DNA from: Pseudobacillus wudalianchiensis
Lineage (GTDB): Bacteria > Bacillota > Bacilli > Bacillales > Domibacillaceae
NCBI RefSeq assembly: GCF_001685015.1
Contig: NZ_MAYT01000028.1
Location: forward strand, 62,001 to 126,000
Length of the DNA stretch: 64,000 nt
Reading direction: 5' to 3'
Under the pieces are notes generated by a model, which was not told where the DNA came from, did not search any database, and saw only the letters and a list, made by a program, of their open reading frames with translations. The position numbers and the translations under genes were made by a program. This document shows positions 1 to 8,675 of the stretch, piece after piece; position 1 is the first letter of the stretch; the number at the start of each line of letters is the position of its first letter.

Positions 1-1238
1 ATATGATCACCGAGTGCTGCTTGAATCACTTCGTCTTTCTTCAGCATGCGAAGCGCTTCTGCTAGTGTGCCCGGAAGATCCTCTACCCCTTCGCGCTCTC
101 TTTCTTCTTCGTTCATTGTGTAGATGTTGCGGTCAACAGCAGGCGGTGGTGTCATGCTATTTTTAATACCGTCTAGTCCTGCTTGCAGAAGAACGGCCAT
201 CGCTAAGTATGGATTTGCTGCTGGGTCTACGCTGCGCACTTCTACACGCGTACTCATGCCGCGTGCGGATGGAATACGGATAAGCGGGCTGCGGTTTTGG
301 CCAGACCAAGCAACGTAACAAGGTGCTTCATAACCAGGTACGAGACGCTTGTAAGAGTTGACAGTCGGGTTCGTAATAGCTGTAAATCCTTTCGCATGTT
401 TGATGGTACCTGCGATAAATTGGTAAGCTGTTTCACTTAATTGCAACTCTCCATTTTCATCATAAAACGCGTTTTTGCCTTCTTTAAATAGAGACATGTT
501 GCAGTGCATACCTGATCCACTTACACCGAACAACGGCTTCGGCATGAAAGTCGCATGCAAACCATGTTTTCTGGCAATGGTTTTAACAACAAGTTTAAAT
601 GTTTGAATTTCATCACAAGCTGTTAGGGCATCTGCATATTTAAAGTCAATTTCATGCTGGCCTGGTGCCACTTCGTGGTGAGAAGCCTCAATTTCAAAGC
701 CCATTTCTTCTAGCTCAAGCACGATGTCGCGACGGCAATTTTCGCCAAGGTCTGTCGGCGCTAAATCGAAGTAACCGCCGTTATCGTTAAGCTCTAATGT
801 TGGCTCTCCATTTTCATCTAGTTTAAAAAGGAAAAATTCAGGCTCAGGTCCTAAGTTAAAGTTAGAGAAACCTAGCTCTTCCATTTCTTTTAAAATTCTC
901 TTTAAATTGCTGCGCGGATCCCCAGCAAAAGGTGTGCCGTCTGGCATATAAATATCACAAATTAAACGAGCCACTTTTCCTTTTTCAGCTGTCCATGGGA
1001 ATACTACCCACGTATCAAGGTCTGGATAAAGATTCATATCAGATTCTTCAATCCGCACGAATCCTTCAATAGAAGATCCATCAAACATCATTTTATTATC
1101 AAGTGCTTTTGGCAATTGGCTTACCGGAATTTCCACGTTTTTGATCGTTCCTAAAATATCAGTAAACTGCAAGCGGATGAATTTAACGTTTTCCTCTCTC
1201 GCTAAATTCATAATGTCTTCTTTTGTGTACTTGCCCAT
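1..1238 (-). CDS. glnA: Glutamine synthetase type I, 3' end cut by window edge
   Basis: Makes glutamine from glutamate, ammonia and ATP in the cytoplasm and is the central ammonium-assimilation enzyme. The frame opens with ATG at 1238 behind a GAGGAATT ribosome site and reads [11 protein letters not shown], then the conserved blocks [45 protein letters not shown] and the ATP-binding [17 protein letters not shown]. About 412 residues are visible. Bacillus GlnA has about 444, so only the C-terminus lies outside. It follows glnR by 38 bp on the same strand, the usual glnRA operon, controlled by the operator upstream of glnR. Family assignment is certain. Confidence 0.98.
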   Translation of the reverse strand, partial: MGKYTKEDIMNLAREENVKFIRLQFTDILGTIKNVEIPVSQLPKALDNKMMFDGSSIEGFVRIEESDMNLYPDLDTWVVFPWTAEKGKVARLICDIYMPDGTPFAGDPRSNLKRILKEMEELGFSNFNLGPEPEFFLFKLDENGEPTLELNDNGGYFDLAPTDLGENCRRDIVLELEEMGFEIEASHHEVAPGQHEIDFKYADALTACDEIQTFKLVVKTIARKHGLHATFMPKPLFGVSGSGMHCNMSLFKEGKNAFYDENGELQLSETAYQFIAGTIKHAKGFTAITNPTVNSYKRLVPGYEAPCYVAWSGQNRSPLIRIPSARGMSTRVEVRSVDPAANPYLAMAVLLQAGLDGIKNSMTPPPAVDRNIYTMNEEEREREGVEDLPGTLAEALRMLKKDEVIQAALGDH

Positions 1239-1276
1239 AAAAATAATTCCTCCTCAAGATCATACGGTGTGTTTAT

Positions 1277-1678
1277 TTAATGAAAATAACGAAATCGGTC
1301 TCCGGGCGGGAGATCGTTTCGGTAAAAACGCCCAGCGTTAATAAATTCCTTGCGCAACAATTTTCTTACTTCTTCATCGCTAGAAACCTTTTTCTCTTTT
1401 TGTAAATCGGCTTTTAATTGATTATGTACGCTCTCATCTTCCCTCACTAAGATTTTTTTCACCCCTGCCATGTTAATCCCTTCATCCAGCAGGTCTTTAA
1501 TCTCGAGCAAACGATCAATATCATACAAAGAAAAGAGGCGGCGATTGCCTGCGGTCCGTTCTGGATGAATCAGTTGATGTTCTTCGTAATAGCGTATTTG
1601 CCTCGCGGATAAATCGGTTAGTTTCATGACCGTACTTATCGGGAATAAAGGCATCGAACGCCTAATTTTACTGCTCAT
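1277..1678 (-). CDS. glnR: MerR-family nitrogen repressor GlnR
   Basis: Represses glnRA and other nitrogen genes when glutamine is abundant; in Bacillus its activity depends on feedback-inhibited glutamine synthetase. The protein has about 133 residues with a MerR winged helix near the N-terminus ([18 protein letters not shown], then [13 protein letters not shown]), as in GlnR and TnrA. ATG at 1678 is chosen over an in-frame TTG three bases upstream because GGAGG lies 8 nt from the ATG but only 5 nt from the TTG. It lies directly upstream of glnA, and a perfect GlnR/TnrA box precedes its promoter. The long C-terminal tail and the operon position favour GlnR over TnrA. Confidence 0.96.
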   Translation of the reverse strand: MSSKIRRSMPLFPISTVMKLTDLSARQIRYYEEHQLIHPERTAGNRRLFSLYDIDRLLEIKDLLDEGINMAGVKKILVREDESVHNQLKADLQKEKKVSSDEEVRKLLRKEFINAGRFYRNDLPPGDRFRYFH

Positions 1679-1707
1679 CAATGATCCCTCCTTTCTTCAT
1701 GTTGTTT

Positions 1708-1736
1708 ATTTTATACCCTGTGATTTTATCTGTCAA
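1708..1736 (-). promoter_or_regulatory. SigA-type promoter of glnRA
   Basis: On the minus strand TTGACA (1731-1736) and TAAAAT (1708-1713) are separated by exactly 17 bp, about 30 bp upstream of glnR. The GlnR operator lies immediately upstream of the -35 box. Confidence 0.8.
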
Positions 1737-1741
1737 ACCCA

Positions 1742-1758
1742 TGTTAGCTTTTCTAACA
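1742..1758. promoter_or_regulatory. GlnR/TnrA operator
   Basis: TGTTA-GCTTTTC-TAACA matches the TGTNA-N7-TNACA consensus of GlnR and TnrA at all fixed positions. Its edge is 5 bp upstream of the -35 box of the glnRA promoter, consistent with autorepression. I saw only one clear copy here. Confidence 0.85.
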
Positions 1759-1885
1759 TGAAATTTTTTTATAAAAAAATCCTTTTTCTTTTGACAGCTA
1801 CAGTCTGGAAGAAGATTGACTTTCACTTGATCTGATCCATCGGCTGATTTTCAACCTAGAGGATAAAATCAAGGTTTTGCATAAA

Positions 1886-2020
1886 TCAATCCACTATTAC
1901 CATTCCCCTCATAAATTCGCATTTTATTTTTAGCAAATCATCAACTTCCTCCACACTTGAAAATAATGGCCACTCCTTATACACCTCTGCTGTTTCAAGC
2001 AGTGTAATTCCTAAGTTTGT
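1886..2020 (-). pseudogene. Possible decayed coding remnant
   Basis: About 45 codons on the minus strand read without a stop and look like normal protein (fragments ITLLETAEVYKEWPLF and VEEVDDLLKIKCEFMRGM), ending in TGA at 1886-1888. There is no start codon, and an in-frame stop lies directly upstream near 2021. It looks like the 3' end of a lost gene. I do not recognise the family. The interval 1836-2340 otherwise shows only AT-rich sequence and one hairpin. Confidence 0.25.
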
Positions 2021-2241
2021 AAGTCAACCAAGCAATTCGAATAAAAAAGAAGGGTTGCAAGATATTCTTCTTTTTACATAGCTTTTTAATCAATTGGAAT
2101 AAATCGGAATGTGAGTTGCTATTGGATCAACATCCAAGGAACACTAAAACACCGATTTGCCTGGAATACCAACCAGTCGATATCAAAAAATCCTTATATT
2201 CTTCATCGTTTTCTCAGTGTGCTCTTAAAAAGTTAGAAAAG

Positions 2242-2272
2242 AAAAAAGACTGCTTTACAGCAATCCTTTTTT
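2242..2272. terminator. Bidirectional hairpin terminator in the accessory gap
   Basis: An A6 run, the stem GACTGCT-ttac-AGCAATC (imperfect) and a T6 run form a terminator readable on either strand. No intact gene ends here, so it may belong to the decayed remnant nearby. Confidence 0.45.
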
Positions 2273-2360
2273 GTCTCTTCTTCCATACTCTCATAAAAAA
2301 TAGTAATCGTTCATAAGAGAATCATCAAAATAGGGTTAATTTATTGGTATCTAGGGAGGG

Positions 2361-2645
2361 ATCGGTTCGAAACAAACTAAGATTCTAGTTTCATTATTTA
2401 TTCTAGATTTACTAGTAGTTCGCTTATATTTTGTACGAACAGATTATTTTGCTTTCATTGTCGCCTCAACCTCGCTCATTTCTCTTTTTTCAATTTCTAT
2501 CATGATGGATCAAAAAAGTGTGAAAGATGATAAGCATAGTTCCCTGATAAAGTTTTTATTCGCACGAAATATGATCATATTACTAGGACCGTTCACAATC
2601 GTTATATTAGGCGGCATTGCCTTTATTTATAGGAGCTGGCGGTGA
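2361..2645 (+). pseudogene. Small three-helix membrane protein ORF without a usable start codon
   Basis: A 94-codon open frame ends in TGA at 2643-2645 and encodes three strongly hydrophobic stretches: ILVSLFILDLLVV, YFAFIVASTSLISLFSISI and MIILLGPFTIVILGGIAFIY. Charged linkers (MMDQKSVKDDKHSS) lie between helices 2 and 3. A strong Shine-Dalgarno GGGAGGG sits at 2354-2360, but the expected start position reads TCG (2367-2369) and no ATG, GTG or TTG occurs in frame until the ATG pair at about 2499-2504. A single C-to-T change would give TTG at a 6-nt spacing. Probably a recently inactivated or unusually started gene. Family unknown. Confidence 0.4.
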
Positions 2646-2711
2646 TAATGTGGACATCTTATAAGAAGGACTTTTTGCTGCTTCTTCTATTGAAGTGATC
2701 GGCAGTTAAAG

Positions 2712-2740
2712 AAAGGGCTGTCGAAATAGCTCTTTTGCTT
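2712..2740. terminator. Hairpin between the small membrane ORF and the orphan gene
   Basis: AAAGGGCT (2712-2719) pairs with AGCTCTTT (2728-2735) through one G-U pair and is followed on the plus strand by TTTGCTT. It sits between convergent reading frames and could end transcription from either side. Confidence 0.45.
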
Positions 2741-2749
2741 TGAAACGTT

Positions 2750-3748
2750 TTATTCAAATATTTCTTGTTTGTTCTCCACTATTCTGGCTACTTTCATTTT
2801 GACACGAGGAACACCATCTTTTTGAGAATAATCATTTAATATTTGATCTACTTCATCTTTGTCTGTCCCAAGTATCCTAGGAGAAAATTGCTCAACATAC
2901 ATGTCACCATAACCTTTAACACAGTTCGCCATTGTATCCAGTGCAATTAAACTTAAAGGTCTTCCTTTGTTTAACCAAGATTTCATTCGCTCCCACGTTG
3001 GAAAACATACGGTTGCCAACCTCCCCCAATGGTCGTTAAAAATTGTGCAAGTTGACTCAATCCAATCAAGTATAATAATTGAACGAAAACGGTACAGGCA
3101 GGTAAAAGCCGCTAGCGGTAATTCCTTTTCACTTACTGGTTTCAGTTTCCCAAATATATTATTTAATCCCTCTTCGGCCGGTAAGCTGCTAGCTGTTGCC
3201 CAAGAAATTGGATAAAGGAACTCTTCGTCATAATCCTCCCAAAGTTTCCTTACCCATCCCGAAGCAGAAATACCTAGGACATCGGCTGCTACTTCTAGCA
3301 TTCGAGATTTCACTTCGTAATTCTCTGTTCCATAAAACCTTGCTTTTACGGAACTTAAGGTCTTGTGGGTATCATGTTTTTTAAGGGCATTTATCACATC
3401 CCCTTCAAGAAACCATCTAGTTATTGAAAAATCTAATAAGGATTCTAAGTCATTTCGAACGTCTCCTAATGCCGGTGCTTTATCTTTTTTAGTTACAACT
3501 ATATCTTCTTCGGGTTGGCAAGCATCCCCGTCTTCTCCGTAAAAGTCATCGTGCAATGAAAATTTATTAGGAGAATGGACAACCGCTAAGTTATACCATT
3601 CAATAGGGCGTAATGAATATTTTAATAGCCGATCGTGACATTGATTACATAATTTATATGGCTGATTGGGGTCATCGCACGCTTCTATCATATTGATTTC
3701 ATTTCTTTGACACGCCTCACACAAACCAGTCATCATCTTTAAAACCAC
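2750..3748 (-). CDS. Uncharacterised protein with N-terminal Cys-x2-Cys pairs
   Basis: I do not recognise this 332-residue protein. It starts at GTG 3748, with AAAGG 6 nt upstream. The N-terminus carries C10-x2-C13 and C34-x2-C37 with an extra C24, a spacing typical of small zinc-binding ribbons. After an acidic linker (residues about 68-90) comes a mostly helical body rich in Trp and aromatic residues (ITRWFLEGDVINAL, GWVRKLWEDYDEEF, LDWIESTCTIFNDHWGRL). No signal peptide or membrane segment is visible. It stands alone between glnR and ynbB, which are neighbours in Bacillus subtilis, so it is an insertion in conserved order. A palindrome lies 56 bp upstream. Zinc binding is inferred from cysteine spacing only. 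Confidence 0.75.
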   Translation of the reverse strand: MVLKMMTGLCEACQRNEINMIEACDDPNQPYKLCNQCHDRLLKYSLRPIEWYNLAVVHSPNKFSLHDDFYGEDGDACQPEEDIVVTKKDKAPALGDVRNDLESLLDFSITRWFLEGDVINALKKHDTHKTLSSVKARFYGTENYEVKSRMLEVAADVLGISASGWVRKLWEDYDEEFLYPISWATASSLPAEEGLNNIFGKLKPVSEKELPLAAFTCLYRFRSIIILDWIESTCTIFNDHWGRLATVCFPTWERMKSWLNKGRPLSLIALDTMANCVKGYGDMYVEQFSPRILGTDKDEVDQILNDYSQKDGVPRVKMKVARIVENKQEIFE

Positions 3749-3803
3749 ACCTCACCTTTCATTCCTACGATAAACAATAGACACATATCATGCACAAAAA
3801 GAA

Positions 3804-3825
3804 CTTAGACTGCGTCTAGTCTAAG
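3804..3825. promoter_or_regulatory. Palindrome upstream of the cysteine-motif orphan
   Basis: CTTAGACT-gcgtct-AGTCTAAG is a perfect 8-bp inverted repeat with a 6-bp centre. It lies 56 bp upstream of the GTG start at 3748 and has no T-run, so an operator is more likely than a terminator. No regulator is assigned. Confidence 0.4.
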
Positions 3826-3895
3826 CTCTATTGCATCCTGTTCGGTATAAATAACTTTCCAGAAAGCTCTAATGTTCATAACCGCTGTTGATGAA

Positions 3896-3924
3896 GCTGC
3901 CAAAAGTCTATTGCTTTTGGCAGC
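3896..3924. terminator. Hairpin downstream of ynbB
   Basis: GCTGCCAAAAG (3896-3906) and CTTTTGGCAGC (3914-3924) form a perfect 11-bp stem just past the ynbB stop. The T6 run is on the plus-strand side. On the minus strand, where ynbB is read, only a weak U-rich tail follows. Confidence 0.55.
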
Positions 3925-3930
3925 CGTTTT

Positions 3931-5193
3931 TTATAATAAATCTTTTTCTATTAATTCATTTAACGCATAGCAGACGGCAATCTTTACGTGGGCATACGTT
4001 AGCCCGCCCTGCACATAAGCAGCAAAAGGCGGGCGCAGCGGCCCATCAGCAGACAGCTCAATGCTTGCTCCTTGGACAAAGGTTCCCGCTGCCATAATGA
4101 CATCATCTTCATAGCCTGGCATATAACTTGGATATGGAGTCACATGGGAATTGACGGGAGAAGCGCTTTGAATGGCCTGGCAAAAAGCCACCATCTTCTC
4201 GCGATCATCAAATTGAACAGCCTGAATGAGATCGGTTCTTTTTTCATTCCATTTAGGAGACGTATTCATTCCCATTTTCTCTAGCATGGCTGCTGTAAAA
4301 ATGGCGCCTTTCAAACTCTCTGCTACAACATGAGGAGCGAGAAAGAATCCTTGATACATTTCTTGCAGGCTGTACAAGCTTGCACCTGCTTCTGCACCGA
4401 TTCCCGGTGATGTCATTCGGTAAGAACAGCTCTCTACATGCTCTGCCTTTCCTGCTATGTAACCACCCGTTTTGGCAAGACCGCCTCCCGGATTTTTAAT
4501 TAATGATCCAGCCATAAGGTCCGCCCCGACATGGCAAGGCTCACGGTCCTCGGTAAATTCTCCATAACAATTATCAACAAACACAATGACATCGCTCTTA
4601 ATGTTCTTCACAAACTGAATCATTTCTTGAATATCATTAATCGTGAAAGACGGGCGAATAGCATATCCTTTAGAGCGCTGAATGCCAATCATTTTCGTAT
4701 TTGGCTTAATCGCCGCTTGAATCGCGTCGAAATCCGGGCGGCCGCTCTCAGCAAGCGGGACGCTGCGATAAGAAATACCAAATTCCTTTAATGAGCCATT
4801 TCCTTTACCGGAAATCCCTACTATTTCTTCTAGTGTGTCATATGGATTACCCGTAATATAAAGAAGTTCGTCACCAGGACGCAGTATGCCGAATAAAGCA
4901 ATAGAAATAGCGTGTGTCCCCGAGATAATCTGCGGGCGAACGAGGGCCGCTTCTCCTCCAAACACATCGGCATAAATGTTTTCAAGTGTGTCCCGGCCGC
5001 TATCATCATAGCCATAGCCTGTAGACGGCGTAAAGTGAAATTCACTTACCCGGTGCTTTCTAAAACTTTGGAGCACCCGGAATTGGTTTAACTCAGCCGT
5101 TTTTTCTATATCTCGGTGTACCCCGGCAATCTGCGCTTCAGCCTCCTCAGCTATTGGCTGTATCGTTTTTCCTTGTGTTAATAATTCAAACAT
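3931..5193 (-). CDS. ynbB: PLP-dependent methionine gamma-lyase-like protein (aluminium resistance family)
   Basis: A 420-residue fold-type I PLP enzyme of the Cys/Met-metabolism superfamily, long annotated as aluminium resistance protein; the physiological substrate is not established. Visible landmarks are the ETKxTGYG-like start of the large domain (FTPSTGYGYDDSGRDTLE), SGTHAI for cofactor phosphate contact, the aspartate in IVFVDNCYGEF that contacts the pyridine ring, and SLIKNPGGGLAKTGGYIAG, containing the likely Schiff-base lysine. It follows hflX by 18 bp on the same strand, as ynbA-ynbB does in Bacillus subtilis. The start is ATG at 5193. Confidence 0.9.
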   Translation of the reverse strand: MFELLTQGKTIQPIAEEAEAQIAGVHRDIEKTAELNQFRVLQSFRKHRVSEFHFTPSTGYGYDDSGRDTLENIYADVFGGEAALVRPQIISGTHAISIALFGILRPGDELLYITGNPYDTLEEIVGISGKGNGSLKEFGISYRSVPLAESGRPDFDAIQAAIKPNTKMIGIQRSKGYAIRPSFTINDIQEMIQFVKNIKSDVIVFVDNCYGEFTEDREPCHVGADLMAGSLIKNPGGGLAKTGGYIAGKAEHVESCSYRMTSPGIGAEAGASLYSLQEMYQGFFLAPHVVAESLKGAIFTAAMLEKMGMNTSPKWNEKRTDLIQAVQFDDREKMVAFCQAIQSASPVNSHVTPYPSYMPGYEDDVIMAAGTFVQGASIELSADGPLRPPFAAYVQGGLTYAHVKIAVCYALNELIEKDLL

Positions 5194-5211
5194 GCCTGTT
5201 CTCCCTCTACA

Positions 5212-6462
5212 TTATGTGTATTTAATAATTTCTCCAGTGATCGGATGATCCTTAAAAGCAAATCCTTTCACACGATAAAATTGATTTTCTTCATCAAAGT
5301 CGATTGAGTCTACAATCGTTTCCGTTTTAAGCTGAGCAATCAGCTTACCGGCAGAGGATGGAATCCGGCCATTATATGGAGACATTTGCTCTTTCATCAT
5401 GCCCTCAATTACTTCTTTTAATTTTAGGCGGTCCTCTTCATTGACAGCACTGATCAGGATGTTTTCTGCATCTGAAGAAGGAACAAATTCCTCATGCTGT
5501 ACATCTCTTTTATTATAAACTGTCAACTCTGGCAAATGATCCATCTCTAACTGTTGCAGTAAATTCCTTACGGTCCGCTGGTGCTGCATAAAGTCAGGAT
5601 TAGAGCTGTCTACGACGTGCAATAATAAATCCGCTTCACTCACCTCTTCAAGCGTAGAACGAAAAGCTGCGACTAGTGTTGTCGGTAAATCTTGAATAAA
5701 TCCAACAGTATCTGTCAAAATCGCTTGATACCCGCTTGGCAGCACTAATTTCCGCGTTAAAGGGTCAAGCGTGGCAAATAACTGGTTTTCCTCTAGTGAA
5801 TCAGCGGCAGTCAACCGGTTAAACAGCGTTGATTTCCCAGCATTCGTGTAACCGACAAGAGCGATCTGAAATGCTTTATTTTTTTTGCGCCGGCTGCGAT
5901 ACCGCTCACGATGATGAACGATTGTTTGGAGTTGCCGCTTAATTTCGTCAATGCGACGGCGGATATGACGACGGTCACTTTCCAGCTTCGTTTCTCCGGG
6001 ACCTCTCGTACCAATTCCACCACCAAGACGGGAAAGCGCCGTTCCCTGTCCTGCAAGCCGCGGCATTAAATATTGAAGCTGTGCGAGCTCCACTTGCAGC
6101 TGCCCCTCCCTTGAACGGGCGCGACGGGCAAATATATCAAGGATCAATTGCGTGCGGTCGATTACACGGGCAGACATCCCAGCGGATAAGTTTCGAATCT
6201 GACTCGGGGATAGCTCATCATTAAAAATAATAATATCAGGCTCCAACTCTTCCTCGAGTCTTTGTAATTCCTCTACTTTACCTTTACCAATATAGGTGCC
6301 AGGATGAACGCGCTCTCTCTTCTGCGTAATCATCGCTAAAGACTCTCCTTGCGCTGTTTCAGTCAATGACTTTAACTCCTCCATAGAGTACAAAAACTGC
6401 TCTGTATCATCTGTTAGCTGACACCCTACAAGAATGACTTTTTCTCTTTCGTTTTTCGTCAA
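5212..6462 (-). CDS. hflX: Ribosome-associated GTPase HflX
   Basis: A 416-residue GTPase that binds the 50S subunit and splits stalled or idle ribosomes under stress. The N-terminal HflX domain carries [15 protein letters not shown] and the family signature [12 protein letters not shown], followed by a basic helical linker. The G domain has a P-loop GYTNAGKST near residue 205, [10 protein letters not shown] (switch II) and YNKRD in place of NKxD. The length matches Bacillus YnbA (about 420). It is the first gene of a probable hflX-ynbB pair and is divergent from the plus-strand channel gene. Confidence 0.95.
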   Translation of the reverse strand: MTKNEREKVILVGCQLTDDTEQFLYSMEELKSLTETAQGESLAMITQKRERVHPGTYIGKGKVEELQRLEEELEPDIIIFNDELSPSQIRNLSAGMSARVIDRTQLILDIFARRARSREGQLQVELAQLQYLMPRLAGQGTALSRLGGGIGTRGPGETKLESDRRHIRRRIDEIKRQLQTIVHHRERYRSRRKKNKAFQIALVGYTNAGKSTLFNRLTAADSLEENQLFATLDPLTRKLVLPSGYQAILTDTVGFIQDLPTTLVAAFRSTLEEVSEADLLLHVVDSSNPDFMQHQRTVRNLLQQLEMDHLPELTVYNKRDVQHEEFVPSSDAENILISAVNEEDRLKLKEVIEGMMKEQMSPYNGRIPSSAGKLIAQLKTETIVDSIDFDEENQFYRVKGFAFKDHPITGEIIKYT

Positions 6463-6607
6463 TTAGTTTCCTTCTTTCCTTATCATTTTCTATTCCTCAT
6501 CTTACCAAAAAGGCCGTTAAAATACTAATGAGCCTAGATTGTTTTGTAAAACTTAAAAAAGTTTCAGCTTATGAAAAGATAGGCTGGTTCTTTGTTCGTT
6601 CTGGTAC

Positions 6608-6613
6608 TATAAT
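6608..6613 (+). promoter_or_regulatory. Probable -10 box of the UPF0126 gene
   Basis: A perfect TATAAT lies 36 bp upstream of the chosen start at 6650. The -35 candidate at 6585-6590 (TGGTTC, spacing 17) is weak, so the promoter call rests mainly on the -10. Confidence 0.45.
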
Positions 6614-6649
6614 AGATTGCCGGGAACACTTTAGTAAGGAGTGACATCT

Positions 6650-7255
6650 GTGGGAATGACTTGGGACATCTTGACAGTCATCGGAACGATTGCTTTCGCT
6701 ATTTCCGGTGCTGTAGTAGCGATGGAGGAAGATTACGATGTGTTCGGTGTATATATATTAGGAATGATTACGGCTTTTGGCGGCGGGGCTATTCGTAACC
6801 TATTAATTGGCGTACCTGTCTCTGCTTTATGGGAGCAAGGAGCTTTCTTTCAAATTGCACTGCTGTCGATCACAGCAACTATTCTTTTTCCCCATAACTT
6901 GTTAAAGCATTGGCCTGTATGGGGAAACTTTTTTGACGCGATTGGTCTATCTGCTTTTGCGGTCCAGGGAGCGCTGTATGCGGTAGGAATGAACCATCCA
7001 TTGAGCGCAGTGATTGTCGCGGCCGTGCTAACTGGAAGCGGCGGAGGACTTGTACGCGATCTGCTGGCAGGAAGAAAGCCGGCTCTTTTGCATGATGAAA
7101 TCTATGGCGTATGGGCTGCACTAGCTGGGCTATTGATTGGATTAAAAGCAGCCGTATCTGCTACAGAACTAATCATACTGTTTATAGCGATTACGGCTCT
7201 TCGCATCGTCTCCTATAAACTAAACTGGAAGCTGCCTAAAAGAGCACTTCATTAA
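6650..7255 (+). CDS. UPF0126/TRIC-type membrane channel protein (YvgT/YicG family)
   Basis: A membrane protein of about 201 residues built of two homologous three-helix halves plus a seventh helix, the architecture of bacterial trimeric intracellular cation channels. The paired glycine-rich motifs GGGAIRNLLIG (first half) and GSGGGLVRDLLAGRKPALL (second half) are diagnostic of UPF0126. GTG at 6650 is preferred because AGGAG lies 8 nt upstream; the GTG at 6641 would overlap the ribosome site. The cargo of most members is unknown; potassium conduction is known for TRIC relatives. It stands alone on the plus strand between hflX and the convergent leucine operon, with its own -10 box and a strong terminator. 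Confidence 0.88.
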   Translation: MGMTWDILTVIGTIAFAISGAVVAMEEDYDVFGVYILGMITAFGGGAIRNLLIGVPVSALWEQGAFFQIALLSITATILFPHNLLKHWPVWGNFFDAIGLSAFAVQGALYAVGMNHPLSAVIVAAVLTGSGGGLVRDLLAGRKPALLHDEIYGVWAALAGLLIGLKAAVSATELIILFIAITALRIVSYKLNWKLPKRALH

Positions 7256-7257
7256 CA

Positions 7258-7298
7258 GAGTAAAAGCCTTTCAAAGTTTATTTGAAAGGCTTTTACTC
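7258..7298. terminator. Strong bidirectional terminator
   Basis: An 18-bp perfect stem (7258-7275 with 7281-7298, loop of 5) built around AAAAGCC/GGCTTTT lies between the convergent channel gene and the leucine operon. A and T runs at the stem ends suit both directions. Confidence 0.85.
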
Positions 7299-7300
7299 TA

Positions 7301-7954
7301 TTAAAATGCCTCAAGCTTCACTTCTTCTGAAACGGTCATCTCAGCTTCTGTGCATTGCAGAATCTCATCCGCCGTATATCCCTTCGCTACTTCCATTAAT
7401 ACGAGACCATTTGGCGTTACATCCATAACAGCCCGATCCGTAATAATGCGCTGAACTACCCCTTTTCCGGTTAAAGGGAGCTTGCATTCTTTTAAAATTT
7501 TGGATTGGCCGTGTTTATTTACGTGATCCATAATGACGATCGTTTTACGGGCACCGTGGACGAGATCCATAGCTCCTCCCATTCCTTTTACCATTTTCCC
7601 TGGGATCATCCAATTGGCTAGGTCACCTTGTTGGGAAACCTCCATTCCACCAAGGATCGCTACATCAATATGTCCCCCGCGTATCATGGCAAAAGACTCA
7701 GAGCTGTCAAAATAAGCAGAGCCCGGAATCGCTGTAACCGTTTCTTTTCCAGCATTGATTAAATCAGCATCCACTTCTTCCTCATTGGGGTAAGGGCCAA
7801 TACCAAGCAGACCATTTTCAGACTGCAGTACGACTTCTTTATTATCAGAAATAAAGTTGGCAACGAGGGTCGGCATTCCAATGCCTAGGTTGACATAGTT
7901 CCCACTCTCAATCTCCTTTTCTGCCCGCCTTGCAATCTTTTCTCTTGTATCCAT
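7301..7954 (-). CDS. scoB: 3-oxoacid (acetoacetate) CoA-transferase, subunit B
   Basis: The beta subunit of a succinyl-CoA/acetyl-CoA:3-oxoacid CoA-transferase, which activates or removes acetoacetate by CoA exchange. The catalytic glutamate of the family is expected in [12 protein letters not shown] (near residue 45), which is intact. [11 protein letters not shown] and [15 protein letters not shown] are also typical. It has 217 residues, the usual size. It is the last gene of the operon, 13 bp after subunit A, and ends at the bidirectional terminator. In context it handles the acetoacetate made by the HMG-CoA lyase upstream. Substrate preference (acetoacetate versus another 3-oxoacid) is inferred from this context. 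Confidence 0.92.
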   Translation of the reverse strand: MDTREKIARRAEKEIESGNYVNLGIGMPTLVANFISDNKEVVLQSENGLLGIGPYPNEEEVDADLINAGKETVTAIPGSAYFDSSESFAMIRGGHIDVAILGGMEVSQQGDLANWMIPGKMVKGMGGAMDLVHGARKTIVIMDHVNKHGQSKILKECKLPLTGKGVVQRIITDRAVMDVTPNGLVLMEVAKGYTADEILQCTEAEMTVSEEVKLEAF

Positions 7955-7967
7955 TCATACCCCTCCT

Positions 7968-8657
7968 TCATTGACGAATCGTTCTTCTTTCAATTCGCTT
8001 TTCTTGCTTACCCTGAATCAATGCTTGCACGTAAATTCCTGGCGTATGAATAAAATCGGGATCGAGATCACCTGTTTCTACAATTTCTTCTGCTTCAATG
8101 ATGGTCACTCGACCGGCAGCAGCAATCATTGGATTAAAATTTCGAGCTGTTTTGTTGTAAATTAAATTTCCTTTTTTATCGGCTTTCCAAGCTCTTACAA
8201 GACTAAAATCAGCTGTCAGCGACTCTTCAAGTAAGTATTCTTTGCCATTAAATTCTCGGACTTCTTTTCCTTCCGCGATGGGAGTTCCGACACCCGCTGG
8301 CGTAAAGAACGCCGGGATGCCAGCACCGCCTGCACGGATTTTTTCGGCAAGCGTCCCCTGAGGTGTTAATTCTACCTCTATCTCCCCTGCAAGCATTTGC
8401 CGCTCAAATTCTTTATTTTCACCAACATAGGAACCAATGATTTTTCTAATCTGCTTATTTCTTAGCAGCAAACCAAGACCCCAGTCATCTACCCCACAGT
8501 TGTTCGAAATAACGGTTAGATCTTTCACTCCAGAGTCGGCTAAGGCCTTTATTAAATTTTCAGGTATGCCGCATAACCCAAAGCCGCCGACCATGATGGT
8601 CATTCCATCTTGAATTCCGGATACTGCTTCATGGAAATCAGCGTAGATTTTCTTCAT
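7968..8657 (-). CDS. scoA: 3-oxoacid (acetoacetate) CoA-transferase, subunit A
   Basis: The alpha subunit of the CoA-transferase, 229 residues, with the CoA-binding signature [13 protein letters not shown] near residue 24 followed by [19 protein letters not shown] and the [15 protein letters not shown] loop. It works as a heterotetramer with subunit B, encoded 13 bp downstream. It follows the carboxylase beta gene by about 18 bp in the same transcription direction. The pair completes the leucine degradation route encoded here by transferring CoA to acetoacetate. No thiolase is present in the window, so final cleavage to acetyl-CoA must use an enzyme encoded elsewhere. Confidence 0.93.
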   Translation of the reverse strand: MKKIYADFHEAVSGIQDGMTIMVGGFGLCGIPENLIKALADSGVKDLTVISNNCGVDDWGLGLLLRNKQIRKIIGSYVGENKEFERQMLAGEIEVELTPQGTLAEKIRAGGAGIPAFFTPAGVGTPIAEGKEVREFNGKEYLLEESLTADFSLVRAWKADKKGNLIYNKTARNFNPMIAAAGRVTIIEAEEIVETGDLDPDFIHTPGIYVQALIQGKQEKRIERRTIRQ

Positions 8658-8675
8658 CCCGTTCCCCTCCTTTTA

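Noticed and set aside
2116-2316. A 66-codon plus-strand frame in the accessory gap
   Set aside because: It contains a bidirectional terminator hairpin and no ribosome site; composition is that of AT-rich non-coding DNA.
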